The position numbers were made by a program, and so were the translations under genes. Shown here piece by piece: positions 15,176 through 24,312 of a DNA stretch of 64,000 nt; the stretch's first letter is position 1, and every line of letters starts with the position of its first letter. A model generated the notes under the pieces. The model had not been told where the DNA came from. It ran no database searches and saw only the letters and a list, made by a program, of their open reading frames with translations. The stretch comes from a virus. The DNA lies in IMG/VR virus record IMGVR_UViG_3300013116_000108, positions 62,001 to 126,000 of that record. One strand, 5' to 3'.

Positions 15176-15912
15176 TAAAACCCTACCTCTTTTAATGTTT
15201 CTTTTACAACTTTAGACTCTCTGTTAAACTTTATAAAATATTGTCTCCAATAGTCTGGATCAATGTATTCGTAAACTAGTTGTATTTGTTCTTCGTTTAG
15301 TTTACCTAAAAATTCTTTACCTGTGTCTGTATTAAAAATCACCCAACAACTAATACGACCATTAATGATATCTTGTACAATTTTATTTGAATTGTTAGCA
15401 AAGAAATAACTACTGCTTTGTATGTTGTCCCCACAACTTTCTGCCCACTTGTCCATAGTAACCAAACTTCTAGTTAAAGCATCTTCCCAATGCTCTGTTT
15501 TAAGGTAACCTGATAACCAGTCTAAGTAATATTGCTCTGTACACCAACGATCTAATTTAAACTTACTGTTAATAACATATTCAATATATCGTTTTGTGTT
15601 TACGACCTTATAGTCAATTAAAAACTTACCAAACTTTACAAAGGCATTATAATAATTGCTCTTAACAAAATCAGCATATTTAAGTTTGTTTGAGTTTGGC
15701 TGTGTTTGTTTAAAGAAAATAATGTATGCTTGTTGCCCTAGCCTAACGTGTGGTTCGTCTTTCTGTTCCCAACGTCTTTTAGATTCGCACATATGAGCCA
15801 GCAATGTAGTTTCTTTTACAAAGCCTCTATCACAATATTTACACATGTGTTTCTTTGGTGCTTTGTAAGTGGTTGCGGCTGTTTTTATTATATCTGCCAT
15901 TGCTAAATTCAC
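15175..15912 (-). CDS. Zinc-finger protein beside mini-DnaE
   Basis: A 245-aa protein with a zinc-finger-like N-terminus (HMCKYCDRGFVKETTLLAHMC), then a mainly helical, aromatic-rich body. It ends one base into the mini-DnaE gene. Two starts are possible: GTG 15912, overlapping the upstream stop as GTGA and preceded by GAGG, or ATG 15900. Zinc fingers of this type bind DNA or protein, so a recognition subunit for the neighbour is conceivable. I recall similar proteins in marine myoviruses, without assigned function. Confidence 0.55.
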   Translation of the reverse strand: MNLAMADIIKTAATTYKAPKKHMCKYCDRGFVKETTLLAHMCESKRRWEQKDEPHVRLGQQAYIIFFKQTQPNSNKLKYADFVKSNYYNAFVKFGKFLIDYKVVNTKRYIEYVINSKFKLDRWCTEQYYLDWLSGYLKTEHWEDALTRSLVTMDKWAESCGDNIQSSSYFFANNSNKIVQDIINGRISCWVIFNTDTGKEFLGKLNEEQIQLVYEYIDPDYWRQYFIKFNRESKVVKETLKEVGF

Positions 15913-16385
15913 TTAACCTCTGCCTTTATATCTTTATCATCCCAACCTAACAATTTTAATTGCTCTTTAAGTTCTTTCTTAGTCACAATAGATGCTAATA
16001 GTTGAACCTCATCTTCTTTCATATTAGGATATAATTTCCTAATAGTTTTATCCAATCCACTAGTGCTAGACTTTGCTTTTTTCTTGTGAGGTATCCATTC
16101 GTGAAACTGTGTTCCCATTTTTGGACTAACAGTAGTTAATAACAACCAATGTAACTTAGGATGTTTTGAACTGTTTATATCAAAAAAGTTTTTGTTAGTA
16201 CGTTCATTAGTTGCTCTTAAATACCATTGCTGTAAAAGTTCCTCACCTTTAACACTTGAACTATATCTGTTATACAAAAAAGGCGAGAATGCTTTCTTTT
16301 CTTCATCAGAAAGATTATCCCAAAATTTCCTATCTTTGCGATCAAGTGCCGGTAACACTTTGTTCAATGGTAAACTCATCCCCAT
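15909..16385 (-). CDS. Possible clamp-loader small subunit (gp62-like)
   Basis: A 158-aa helical protein. AFSPFLYNRYSSS, followed some 35 residues later by KLHWLLLTTVSPKMG and a Trp (EWIPHKKK), recalls the pattern of T4-like gp62 subunits (FxxNRxLS ... YDYLLxxIRKxKR...W). The C-terminal SGLDKTIRKLYPNMKEDE...LLGWDDKDI looks like a small helical domain. It lies in the replication block between the zinc-finger gene and UvsW. No gp44-type ATPase is adjacent, so this call is tentative. Confidence 0.35.
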   Translation of the reverse strand: MGMSLPLNKVLPALDRKDRKFWDNLSDEEKKAFSPFLYNRYSSSVKGEELLQQWYLRATNERTNKNFFDINSSKHPKLHWLLLTTVSPKMGTQFHEWIPHKKKAKSSTSGLDKTIRKLYPNMKEDEVQLLASIVTKKELKEQLKLLGWDDKDIKAEVK

Positions 16386-16882
16386 GCTTTGCCTACATCT
16401 ACAACTTCATTATTTCTTGTTACTTCTTTTACAAAGTAAGCACACTTAGGTTTAGGACCATCATGTAACGGTACTGCTAATAATTGTCCTGCTTTTAGTT
16501 TTGGAAAAAACCATCTTACTTCTTGATACACGTCTACAATTTCTACTGGGTAAAAGTCAGGTTTAAAATCAGACAACTGATTAAATACAAACGCCTTAAA
16601 ACCCCTATCATTAATACTTGTTAAACTTAATACTTCTAAGTCTCCGTGATCTTCTTCTCCAATAAGCATACACCAATCTAGTGGCATCTTAATTTGGTGT
16701 CCTCCAATTTTTAATACTAGTGCTGGACTATTGAAACTTTCTAAAAATATTAGCGGTATAAAAAAATAATCCGGATCTTCTGGATCTGAATTATCTAATA
16801 CACCAAACCTCATATCTTCTACTTCGTCTGGTACTTCTGTCATTGGAAAACATTTATTATCTAATGTTAATATTTGACTCAT
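16376..16882 (-). CDS. Conserved hypothetical of marine T4-like phages, 168 aa
   Basis: A 168-aa beta-rich protein. I recall close relatives in many cyanophages, all unnamed; segments such as PLDWCMLIGEEDHG, FYPVEIVDVYQEV and GPKPKCAYFVKE look strongly conserved. No catalytic motif is visible. It has an AAGGA ribosome site and a near-consensus sigma70 promoter upstream inside the end of uvsW, so it is probably expressed early or in the middle period and starts the operon that runs into the replication genes. Confidence 0.6.
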   Translation of the reverse strand: MSQILTLDNKCFPMTEVPDEVEDMRFGVLDNSDPEDPDYFFIPLIFLESFNSPALVLKIGGHQIKMPLDWCMLIGEEDHGDLEVLSLTSINDRGFKAFVFNQLSDFKPDFYPVEIVDVYQEVRWFFPKLKAGQLLAVPLHDGPKPKCAYFVKEVTRNNEVVDVGKAWG

Positions 16883-16906
16883 ATTTTATCCTTTTATTAT
16901 ATCTGT

Positions 16907-16935
16907 AGTATAGCATTATTTTGCCTCCCAGTCAA
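16907..16935 (-). promoter_or_regulatory. sigma70 promoter inside uvsW 3' end
   Basis: On the minus strand TTGACT (16935-16930), 17 nt, then TATACT (16912-16907). It overlaps the last codons of uvsW and drives the 168-aa gene and those after it. A second TATAAT-like stretch lies just downstream. Confidence 0.65.
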
Positions 16936-18382
16936 CTTTTTCTACCTGGAACGGATAGTTTGCTTCTTTGTAAAATTTCTTTCTTGATGTTAAGTGTCTT
17001 TTGGCAAATTTACAAGTGCTAGTAATATCCCATATTTGTACAAAATCCTTATCCTCTGCTTTACGAATACCTCGTCCAATACTTTGTATTACCCTAACAA
17101 AACTCTTACCTGGTTCTAATAATACTAAATTGAAAATACGAGGAATATTAATACCTACTGCCGCTACTCCATATGTTGCTACTATAATCTTACCATCCAC
17201 ATCAGCAATTTCATCATACTCTGTTTTCCTATCAGCACTCTTAGTAGCACCTGAAACAAATACAGCCTTATCACCCAATAGTTCTACTAACTCATTTCCA
17301 GCACTAATCCTATCTACTAGTATAAGTGTATTACCGGACTCTGATATTTTATTAAATAATCTTGACATATACTTTAACCTATCAGCATTAGTTAATAGAT
17401 ATTTAAGTTCTTGCTGATAGTTGCCGTGGTCACCATAGTCTTGTAATTGTACAACATTAACATGACACTTTGCTAATACACCTTGGGCTTGTAGTTCGCT
17501 GGCTTGTATTCTTGCTGTTACATCACCTAAACTAACATGTAAACTTTTCCATTCAAAGTTTTCTTTAGGTATTGTTCCTGTTAATCCCCAACGTATAGGT
17601 ATATGTGCCATTACACCTGTTAATAAAGTTTTTAGCACATCTGCCTTAGCCATATGTACCTCATCTACCATAATACAAACTACATCTTCTAAAAACTCGC
17701 CAATACTTATAGGTGCTTCAGCATTTTTTGTTTTCTTTAGTAATATGTTTAAACTTTGCCATGTACAAATAGTATGTGTTTTACCAAACTCTTTTCTATC
17801 ACCAAAAAACACACCAACATCAAGACCCATATTAATATAATCTTCTTCTGTTTGTGTTACTAGTGACTTATTAGGAACAATTACAATACTTCTACCATAA
17901 GGTTCTACCTTATTACTTAATACAGCCGTTATCAAAGTCTTACCAGCACCTGTGGCAATTTCTTGTATACTTTGTGGGTTCTCTAAAAACTTATTAATTG
18001 TATCTACTTGATAATCTCTTAATACAATAGGTTCACCTGCTACTACATGTCCTTTTGGCCAAGTAAGATGGCTATACGATTCTTCTGTAACTCTATCAAA
18101 ATTAAAGTTAGTTTTATAATCACGTTGATCGTTTAACTCAATGTCATAATTAAGTTCTTCAAGTACCGGGATAATTTCTGGTAACAGATTTGTGTAAGTA
18201 GATCCGCCTAACTGAAAGAATGCTACTTTGCCATCCCACCTTCCTAATCTTACAGCAGGAAGATATCTAGCATAAGGAACTTCATACTTAAACTTATTAG
18301 ACAGTTTTTTACGAGCATGAAGATCTAAACCCTCAATTTTAATATTAACTTCATCTTTAATATGTAGTATACATTTACTCAT
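16916..18382 (-). CDS. uvsW: UvsW-type superfamily 2 helicase
   Basis: A 488-aa helicase close to the T4 UvsW length. Residues 121-150 contain LRDYQ (Q-type motif) and ATGAGKT at 143-149 (Walker A); VDEVHMAK is the DExH box, GLTGTIPKE motif III, and QSIGRGIRK motif VI. The N-terminal 90 residues match the UvsW DNA-binding region (FQLGGSTYTNLLPEI). UvsW unwinds branched DNA and R-loops and helps the switch from origin-dependent to recombination-dependent replication. Its ATG overlaps the stop of the 403-aa gene by one base. Confidence 0.93.
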   Translation of the reverse strand: MSKCILHIKDEVNIKIEGLDLHARKKLSNKFKYEVPYARYLPAVRLGRWDGKVAFFQLGGSTYTNLLPEIIPVLEELNYDIELNDQRDYKTNFNFDRVTEESYSHLTWPKGHVVAGEPIVLRDYQVDTINKFLENPQSIQEIATGAGKTLITAVLSNKVEPYGRSIVIVPNKSLVTQTEEDYINMGLDVGVFFGDRKEFGKTHTICTWQSLNILLKKTKNAEAPISIGEFLEDVVCIMVDEVHMAKADVLKTLLTGVMAHIPIRWGLTGTIPKENFEWKSLHVSLGDVTARIQASELQAQGVLAKCHVNVVQLQDYGDHGNYQQELKYLLTNADRLKYMSRLFNKISESGNTLILVDRISAGNELVELLGDKAVFVSGATKSADRKTEYDEIADVDGKIIVATYGVAAVGINIPRIFNLVLLEPGKSFVRVIQSIGRGIRKAEDKDFVQIWDITSTCKFAKRHLTSRKKFYKEANYPFQVEKVDWEAK

Positions 18383-19593
18383 TAAAATAATTCATCACTA
18401 TCAACTGTCCATTCTTCATTTTTATTAGACGGTACAACGTCTAATACTTTACTACTTTGAAATATATTTCTTTTATTATACAAACCTTGTCCTATTGTTA
18501 CATCGGCTTTAAAATTCCAATGTTTGTTTTGTAGCCTGCTCATCCTATCAGTTATAATGATCCTTGTGTTATCTGTTGGGTCTTCTGATACCTTAAGTTT
18601 ATTAAACACATTATTTTTACTGTTAATCATTACATTATCAACATTGCCATATTCACTTTTATACCATTCAATAAATTTTGTAATTTCTGAAACATTACTA
18701 ACTGAATGGCTACTCAATCCAACAGCAATCTTTTCAAATCCTAATTCTAAACAAGTAACTATTACATCACTTATTGATTCTGTTACACTCAGATAGTCAT
18801 TAGTAAGAATATCTTTTTGTAGTTTATTAAAATTATACTTGTCTAATACTGAATTGTCAAGATCTATTGCCAATAGTCCGCAACTTTTTATTTGTTCAAT
18901 TAATGTTTTTTGTTTAATATTCTCGTCCCAGTATTCTTCTAATTCTTTTGGAGCATTGTGTATCTGTAAAGAGTTTTCATCTTTAAGAGTAGCACGAATT
19001 TCATAATCATGTTTGTTTTGAATAATTTTATCTAACTTATTAAAGTATTCAATGCTCAAATTTGAAAATTCAAAAGTATTTTCTTTTGCCCAATTATACA
19101 ATGTAATAAAATTTCCTTCAGTGTTATTAATTTGCCATCTCTTTTCTTCTTGATCCCAATTTGAATCAGCATTGTGAATTAAAACATTTTCTCTTAGCAT
19201 TGTATTGACTTCTTTAATCATGTCTTGATTATAAGGAAAATATAGATAAACTAAGTTATCGTCACAATCAAATCGTTTGCTTCGGTCTACAGTTCTAATG
19301 TTGGTACGGAATTCTGGTGTTTTTGTAATTAGTGTAACATCAACTCCTAAATTACGGAATTGCTTACGGTATTTAGCAGTGAGTTTTACTGCCAACTCCC
19401 TTTGTCTACTTGTCATACCTAGACCACGATGTATATAACTTGAAACATTATTAACAAAGTTTACATCGTACCTTGCTAGTTTAATATACATACCAATTCC
19501 TGTATGTCTACCTTTAGGAATTTTAGGTGGTGATACAGAACCAGCCATAACTTCTATACAGTATTCTATATCTTTAGGTAAAAGCATCTTCAT
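18382..19593 (-). CDS. UvsW-linked hypothetical protein, 403 aa
   Basis: I cannot name this protein. The segment WDQEEKRWQINNTEG and the following strand-helix pattern look like the N-terminal recognition modules of SNF2/UvsW-type helicases, and the C-terminal third (IIITDRMSRLQNKHWNFK) resembles a RecA-like helicase lobe without a Walker A. The stop is coupled to uvsW by a one-base overlap, which suggests a joint function on branched DNA. It starts after a terminator, with AAGGAAA as ribosome site. Confidence 0.5.
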   Translation of the reverse strand: MKMLLPKDIEYCIEVMAGSVSPPKIPKGRHTGIGMYIKLARYDVNFVNNVSSYIHRGLGMTSRQRELAVKLTAKYRKQFRNLGVDVTLITKTPEFRTNIRTVDRSKRFDCDDNLVYLYFPYNQDMIKEVNTMLRENVLIHNADSNWDQEEKRWQINNTEGNFITLYNWAKENTFEFSNLSIEYFNKLDKIIQNKHDYEIRATLKDENSLQIHNAPKELEEYWDENIKQKTLIEQIKSCGLLAIDLDNSVLDKYNFNKLQKDILTNDYLSVTESISDVIVTCLELGFEKIAVGLSSHSVSNVSEITKFIEWYKSEYGNVDNVMINSKNNVFNKLKVSEDPTDNTRIIITDRMSRLQNKHWNFKADVTIGQGLYNKRNIFQSSKVLDVVPSNKNEEWTVDSDELF

Positions 19594-19604
19594 AAAATTT
19601 CCTT

Positions 19605-19635
19605 AAAAAAAATGGGCGGGTGTCAAGTCCCGCCC
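19605..19635 (-). terminator. Rho-independent terminator after AAA ATPase gene
   Basis: GGGCGGG (minus) pairs with CCCGCCC (19614-19620 with 19629-19635), loop 8 nt, followed by eight T on the minus strand. It lies 18 nt after the AAA ATPase stop. Confidence 0.9.
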
Positions 19636-19652
19636 TGCTTGGTTAGGAGTAA

Positions 19653-20699
19653 CTATGCCGCCCGTTTCATACAGGTCGATACAGCCAAGCTCTGCCACTT
19701 TTCGGAAATCTTCTTAAGGTCACCAACTTTAAGAGCTGTCCTTAAACTCATTTCACGAAGTCTGTTTTTGTTTTCGTAAATGAAAGCAAGTATTTCACTT
19801 TCTTCTTCTTTACTAAAACCATAGCCTTGAAACAAATCACCTTTGTCAGCAATTTGTTTAATCCTTAAAAACTTATCTCTCATTGTATCAAGAGTAAGAT
19901 CTAAATAGTGACATCTTGACATAAGTGCCTCTAAGTGATCTTGTAGTTTTTTAGATTTAACGTTTTCAAACTTAATGTTTGTAATAAAACAAGCAGAACC
20001 TTTAAACTCAAACTCATTTGGTATACCTTCTGCCCTAAGTTTGGCACTATCGGCACTCCACATTAGTTTACGTTTTTTACCTGAGTCTAAAGCCGCCTTC
20101 AAAATGTTCAACGCCAAGTCGTCTAGCAATACAGAGTCACAGTCGTCAAACACAACAACATTACCCGGATCGCTATACTCATAAAGTTTAGCATAAAGTC
20201 CTAAGGCCGTCATAGCACCTTTAACAACTGTATACTTTCGCTTCGTAGCACTAATATCATCAAACAAACTATGTTCGTCTAATGTTTTCTCAACACCGTA
20301 TGATTTACCAACCCCTGGAGGGCCTGTAACAATCAAAGCACGAATGTCGCCATTTTTAAGACTGGCCGCCATTTCATCTAAAATTTCAAAACGTTCATCA
20401 ATTTCTTTAATACGTTTTTCATCACTAACTTGAGAACTAAACTCGCCTTCTTGTTGGCCTTCGTTCATTCCAAGTGTTTCACATTGTTTTAAATAATCCT
20501 GCTCATCTTCGATAAATTCAAAACCAGTTGGCTTAACTGTAACCCTAATTTTACTAAAATCAGGACCAAATACTTTTGAACCGTCAACAGTAAGAAACAT
20601 TCCTTTTTTACCGGAAGTCATGTTCTTTATGAGTGGGAAAATAATGTTCTCAACAGGTTTGTTTCTGTAAGAACCTTTCTTGATATTTACATATGACAT
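19653..20699 (-). CDS. AAA family ATPase
   Basis: A 348-aa ATPase: GPPGVGKS (Walker A, near residues 125-132), VVFDDCDSVL (Walker B), and an arginine-finger-like MSRCHYLDLTL region; the N-terminal 90 residues are beta-rich and family-specific. Marine T4-like phages carry similar unnamed ATPases. It is not a typical gp44 clamp loader or gp41 helicase. It is monocistronic: its own sigma70 promoter lies 52 nt upstream and its own terminator downstream, with an AAGGAG ribosome site, so strong expression soon after infection is likely. Confidence 0.8.
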   Translation of the reverse strand: MSYVNIKKGSYRNKPVENIIFPLIKNMTSGKKGMFLTVDGSKVFGPDFSKIRVTVKPTGFEFIEDEQDYLKQCETLGMNEGQQEGEFSSQVSDEKRIKEIDERFEILDEMAASLKNGDIRALIVTGPPGVGKSYGVEKTLDEHSLFDDISATKRKYTVVKGAMTALGLYAKLYEYSDPGNVVVFDDCDSVLLDDLALNILKAALDSGKKRKLMWSADSAKLRAEGIPNEFEFKGSACFITNIKFENVKSKKLQDHLEALMSRCHYLDLTLDTMRDKFLRIKQIADKGDLFQGYGFSKEEESEILAFIYENKNRLREMSLRTALKVGDLKKISEKWQSLAVSTCMKRAA

Positions 20700-20750
20700 A
20701 TAGTTACTCCTTTTTCATTGTCTATTGTTTTTTTTAACTTACTCTACTAT

Positions 20751-20778
20751 TATACACGAATTAGGCCAAAAGTCAACC
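20751..20778 (-). promoter_or_regulatory. sigma70 promoter for AAA ATPase gene
   Basis: Minus strand TTGACT (20778-20773), 16 nt, TATAAT (20756-20751). The predicted start is about 45 nt before the ATG at 20699, giving an AT-rich leader with AAGGAG. Confidence 0.8.
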
Positions 20779-20841
20779 ATTTTGACGTCTTTTTTTCGCT
20801 TGTAAACCATTGATTTTATTAGATTTTTAATCTTTTTTTAA

Positions 20842-21399
20842 TTATTTTTGATTTTGGAGCCAGTTTAGGAAGGCAATTTCGCCGTTTTTGAGTGAAGATT
20901 CCCAGTCATTTTGAGCATTTTCGTTGGCATTGTCTGAAATATACTTAAAGCACCTAAACTTTACACCTAACTTAGCACATACAACGGCTAAAGCATAGCC
21001 TTCCATATCTACTATGTCTATATCAGCATATTTAAACCACGGATCATCAGTATTTACAAAACTATCACCTGTTCCTAGTGTAATATTAGTACCTGAATTA
21101 AGTATTATAGCATGAGCAAAATCATCTTGCTGATAAGGTGTTTCTCCACGTGGTGCTAACGGCTCTGCTACCATATCACGTTGTAGAATTGTATCAACTT
21201 CTACTAGTCCTGTATGTTTACCGTTAACTGATCCTGCTGTACCAAAGTTAATTACTTCAGTTGCTCCTGTTTGTATGATTGCTTTTGTAATAGCAAATGT
21301 GGCATTGATTTTGCCTACACCTGTGTATACTAAAACTGAATCTTGTGGTGAATTTTTACGATTAAACTCTTGCTCAAGAGCGATAGATAGTAATTTCAA
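20842..21399 (-). CDS. Nucleoside phosphorylase (PNP/UDP, MTA nucleosidase-like)
   Basis: A 185-aa member of the nucleoside phosphorylase/nucleosidase family: YTGVGKINATFA, INFGTAGSV, and VDMEGYALAVVCAKLG (the conserved Met-Glu that contacts ribose) followed by KYISDNAN. It would cleave purine nucleosides or methylthioadenosine, releasing bases. The start is TTG at 21399, chosen because AGGAG lies 9 nt upstream and no ATG fits. The protein is short compared with 220-240 aa relatives. A perfect sigma70 promoter precedes it; the phosphoribosyltransferase at 14068 may use its product. Confidence 0.8.
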   Translation of the reverse strand: MKLLSIALEQEFNRKNSPQDSVLVYTGVGKINATFAITKAIIQTGATEVINFGTAGSVNGKHTGLVEVDTILQRDMVAEPLAPRGETPYQQDDFAHAIILNSGTNITLGTGDSFVNTDDPWFKYADIDIVDMEGYALAVVCAKLGVKFRCFKYISDNANENAQNDWESSLKNGEIAFLNWLQNQK

Positions 21400-21427
21400 T
21401 GCTGTGTTCTCCTATAAATACTGTATC

Positions 21428-21456
21428 ATTATAACACACAACAATCGCTGTGTCAA
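21428..21456 (-). promoter_or_regulatory. Consensus sigma70 promoter for phosphorylase gene
   Basis: Minus strand TTGACA (21456-21451), exactly 17 nt, TATAAT (21433-21428): a perfect host consensus promoter. Transcription should start about 20 nt before the TTG at 21399. Confidence 0.9.
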
Positions 21457-21511
21457 GTATTTACATATGGATAATATGCCCAGATAAATATCATAAAGTA
21501 AGGAAACTCAT

Positions 21512-22354
21512 ATGACACCAAAAGAAGAAAACTGGCTTAAACGCGAAAAGATTAGTAGGCCTCGCGATCACAATATTTACCCTCTAGATAATTTACAAAT
21601 GTACGACTGGCTTAGAGATGGTGAGCATCCACATAGCGGTCATCATCCTTGCTTTATGCCGTGGTTAATGATTAACAAAGAATTCGAAAAACATGCTAAC
21701 TGGCCATATGAAGAGATGTATAAAGAAGCAAAGTCACTAGACGAACGAGGATTAATTCCTAGTTATAATGATTCTAATAATGTTGGTTGGGGTGCTGTTG
21801 CTTTATATGGATTAAGTTCTGACTCTACCCTACCTCCCGAAGAGTACGGTTATGCTAATTACAACGAAGCAAGGGCCGCCGGAGCATTAAACTGGACTGA
21901 AATAGCAGACGAATGCCCTGTTACAGCAAACTTTTTTAAAAACGACTTCCATCATAAACGTTATAATAGAATTAGATTTATGAAATTAGAACCAGGTGGA
22001 ATGATACGCTGGCATCACGACATACCAGAAAACGAAGAACCTACTTTTCCACTAGGTGTATATAATATGGCATTAAATAATCCCGATGGTTGTTATTTTC
22101 ATATGGGCATGTGGGGTAACATTCCAGTTGAAGATGGCAGTATGTGGTTATTTGCCAATGAACATTATCACTGTGTTGTCAATGATTCAGACGAAGCTCG
22201 TTATCACATGATAGTTAGCGGCACACCTGACGAACAGTTTTGGGCGCCGGTAATAGCAAAGAGTTTTAGAAACGAGTCTAAAGGAATTTACTTAGATGAA
22301 GTTGACGGTAAAATTGTAAGTAAAAACGACGGCTACATGCCTGGTCAAGATTAG
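21512..22354 (+). CDS. Aspartyl/asparaginyl beta-hydroxylase-like 2OG-Fe(II) oxygenase
   Basis: A 280-aa protein of the Asp/Arg hydroxylase cupin family. The metal ligands are visible: WHHD (His168/169, Asp170) and His220 in NEHYHCVVN, with Arg230 placed to hold 2-oxoglutarate. PLGVYNMALNN and GSMWLFAN are typical strands. It probably hydroxylates an amino acid residue or small substrate using oxygen and 2-oxoglutarate. It is the first gene of a plus-strand group of four, with an AAGGAA ribosome site. A second, different 2OG oxygenase occurs at 43953. Confidence 0.8.
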   Translation: MTPKEENWLKREKISRPRDHNIYPLDNLQMYDWLRDGEHPHSGHHPCFMPWLMINKEFEKHANWPYEEMYKEAKSLDERGLIPSYNDSNNVGWGAVALYGLSSDSTLPPEEYGYANYNEARAAGALNWTEIADECPVTANFFKNDFHHKRYNRIRFMKLEPGGMIRWHHDIPENEEPTFPLGVYNMALNNPDGCYFHMGMWGNIPVEDGSMWLFANEHYHCVVNDSDEARYHMIVSGTPDEQFWAPVIAKSFRNESKGIYLDEVDGKIVSKNDGYMPGQD

Positions 22355-22364
22355 GACGTATTAC

Positions 22365-23096
22365 ATGATTAGTTGGAGTTTCATTCGAAATGAAGTTGCT
22401 TTAATACAATGGGATTACAAAGAATTCTTAGATTCAAAGGTTGATACATTAAAAGATTGTGGTGATTTAGGTTCTGAACTTACCACAGCAAATCATAATG
22501 AATTAAAAGACATGTTTGCTTTTAATTATACTGGACCTATTGTAGAACTAGGCATAGTTAAAGCAATTCAAAAAGCAAAATGTAATTTTGCTATTATACA
22601 AATACCAGGTAGTACTATTGCTAGAGAATTTACAATAAGGGCAATGAACTATATGGAAAAAAATCCTAATTGTGCTGTATTAGGGCAAGTCACACACAAA
22701 GTAGATAGCGAAGGTGACCGATGGTGGGGTATTATGCCTTATACAATGGTAGTAAATTTACAACACTTTCAAAAAGCCGGTAGATTGTTTTTTGGAAATA
22801 GAAGAGACAGACCTGAACCGGGGCAACTATTCCCAGAAGTAATAAACAACGACGGAAAATTATCATCAACAGGTACAGATAAAACAATAGACAGTGAAAG
22901 ATTGTTTTATGGTTGGTATTGGGTTTGTAAGTTTTTACAAGAAGGGCAAGAAGTTCATTCTTTTGACGACCGTATTAATCCGTTTAGACAATATGTATAC
23001 TACGAAAACGAAAAAGACTTAAACAAACACCATTGGTTGACGGAAAATATGGCAGAATATGTAGAAGAGGGCGAGGCTCCAGACGAATATGAATAA
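22365..23096 (+). CDS. Hypothetical protein, modification island, 243 aa
   Basis: I do not recognise it. IIQIPGSTIAREFTIRAMN and ERLFYGWYWVCKFLQEG suggest an alpha/beta fold, possibly of the glycosyltransferase-A type without a clear DxD. It follows the hydroxylase by 10 nt and overlaps the next gene by 8 nt, so the group is translated as a unit. The two following genes share an opening theme of a 'face' domain plus aromatic-rich segments with it, but I cannot align them confidently. It ends acidic (EEGEAPDEYE). Confidence 0.5.
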   Translation: MISWSFIRNEVALIQWDYKEFLDSKVDTLKDCGDLGSELTTANHNELKDMFAFNYTGPIVELGIVKAIQKAKCNFAIIQIPGSTIAREFTIRAMNYMEKNPNCAVLGQVTHKVDSEGDRWWGIMPYTMVVNLQHFQKAGRLFFGNRRDRPEPGQLFPEVINNDGKLSSTGTDKTIDSERLFYGWYWVCKFLQEGQEVHSFDDRINPFRQYVYYENEKDLNKHHWLTENMAEYVEEGEAPDEYE

Positions 23097-24312
23097 TTAT
23101 ACAGAAAAAAGCCACGATAGTGACACTGATTATGAAAAGTATTTGATAGAAGAAAACGATTATACACGTTATCAAGATAGATTAATAGAAGAAACTCTTC
23201 TAGTCTTAGTAGCACCAAACGAGGAAACAGAATTTTATAGTATTTTAGTAGGCAATGTAGTTGACGAAATTTGTACTATTGATAATATAGAAGATATTAA
23301 TAGTGTAATAGCACAAGGTAAGCACAACTATTATATTATAGTAGAACGTGATGCTAAATTTAGTGAAACTTTGTTCGTACAATTAATGATAAAACTTGAT
23401 ACTTTACAAACTGGTATAAGCACAGGCGATATACACATTATACATGAATTTCAATCATTGGAAAATATAAAAATTGATACTAATTTAAGAAAATTTGAAA
23501 GTGTTGACCGTCCGCATTGTACAGATTTAACAACTTTACGAATTAACGAAATTATTAGTCCTTGGTTAAACAATTTATTTGCCTTTAATACAGAACAATA
23601 CAAAGATCCTTTTGAAAAATTAGATAATAACGACTTTAACCATTATGTATTAGTAAGTTCAGGTTGGTTATGGGCATGGTTACTAGAAAAAAATAATTGG
23701 GATCCAAAAGAAGAATACTTAACATTGTTTAATATTGACGGGCCAGCACTAACATATATTACAAATTTAGTACATTATTGGTCTCCATGGGATCAATCAT
23801 ATGTAGATTTTGTTACAACAAACGAAACAGCAAAATCTATAATGATTAAAGCAGGTATTATATCACCTAAAGATGATCATACAACTATTACCGACGAAGG
23901 CAAACAGCATTTACAAAATATGTGGGATCATGAAATGTTACGATGGGCAAGAATAGACAATAGCGAAGACCCTAAAGTTGGAGAAGAAGCATTTTTACGT
24001 TTCTTTAGAAAATGGCAATGGGCTGAAGCAAATGGTAAACTATCTATTGCTAATTTAAACATCATGTCTGATAATCTTTTAACAAAGAAACTATCTACGC
24101 TTTGTAAAGGCAGAGCATTTTGGTTTGTAAGCAATATTTTTGCTAGTTACGGTAGTAGAATGTGGTCTGGAATGAATAAAGAAGTCGAGTTACAATTTTT
24201 TGAAGACTTTAAGAAAAAATTAAATAGTAATGACGCTGTACACGGTAGTTTACCTTTTATAGATAGCGATAACAAAGTCTATACAGCAAAAAGACCGGTG
24301 GTAATACGATGA
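23089..24312 (+). CDS. Hypothetical protein, paralogue of next gene, 407 aa
   Basis: A 407-aa protein of unknown function. Its C-terminal half (from about residue 180) aligns with the next protein: SSGWLWAWLLEKNNWDP, LTLFNIDGPALTYI, a Trp-rich HYWSPWDQSY, then AFWFVSNIF. The LFxID strand followed by a helix has the look of a Rossmann-type nucleotide or SAM site, but no complete motif can be read. The N-terminal part is unrelated or strongly diverged. It overlaps its neighbours at both ends by a few bases and is probably part of a surface-modification pathway. Confidence 0.5.
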   Translation: MNNYTEKSHDSDTDYEKYLIEENDYTRYQDRLIEETLLVLVAPNEETEFYSILVGNVVDEICTIDNIEDINSVIAQGKHNYYIIVERDAKFSETLFVQLMIKLDTLQTGISTGDIHIIHEFQSLENIKIDTNLRKFESVDRPHCTDLTTLRINEIISPWLNNLFAFNTEQYKDPFEKLDNNDFNHYVLVSSGWLWAWLLEKNNWDPKEEYLTLFNIDGPALTYITNLVHYWSPWDQSYVDFVTTNETAKSIMIKAGIISPKDDHTTITDEGKQHLQNMWDHEMLRWARIDNSEDPKVGEEAFLRFFRKWQWAEANGKLSIANLNIMSDNLLTKKLSTLCKGRAFWFVSNIFASYGSRMWSGMNKEVELQFFEDFKKKLNSNDAVHGSLPFIDSDNKVYTAKRPVVIR

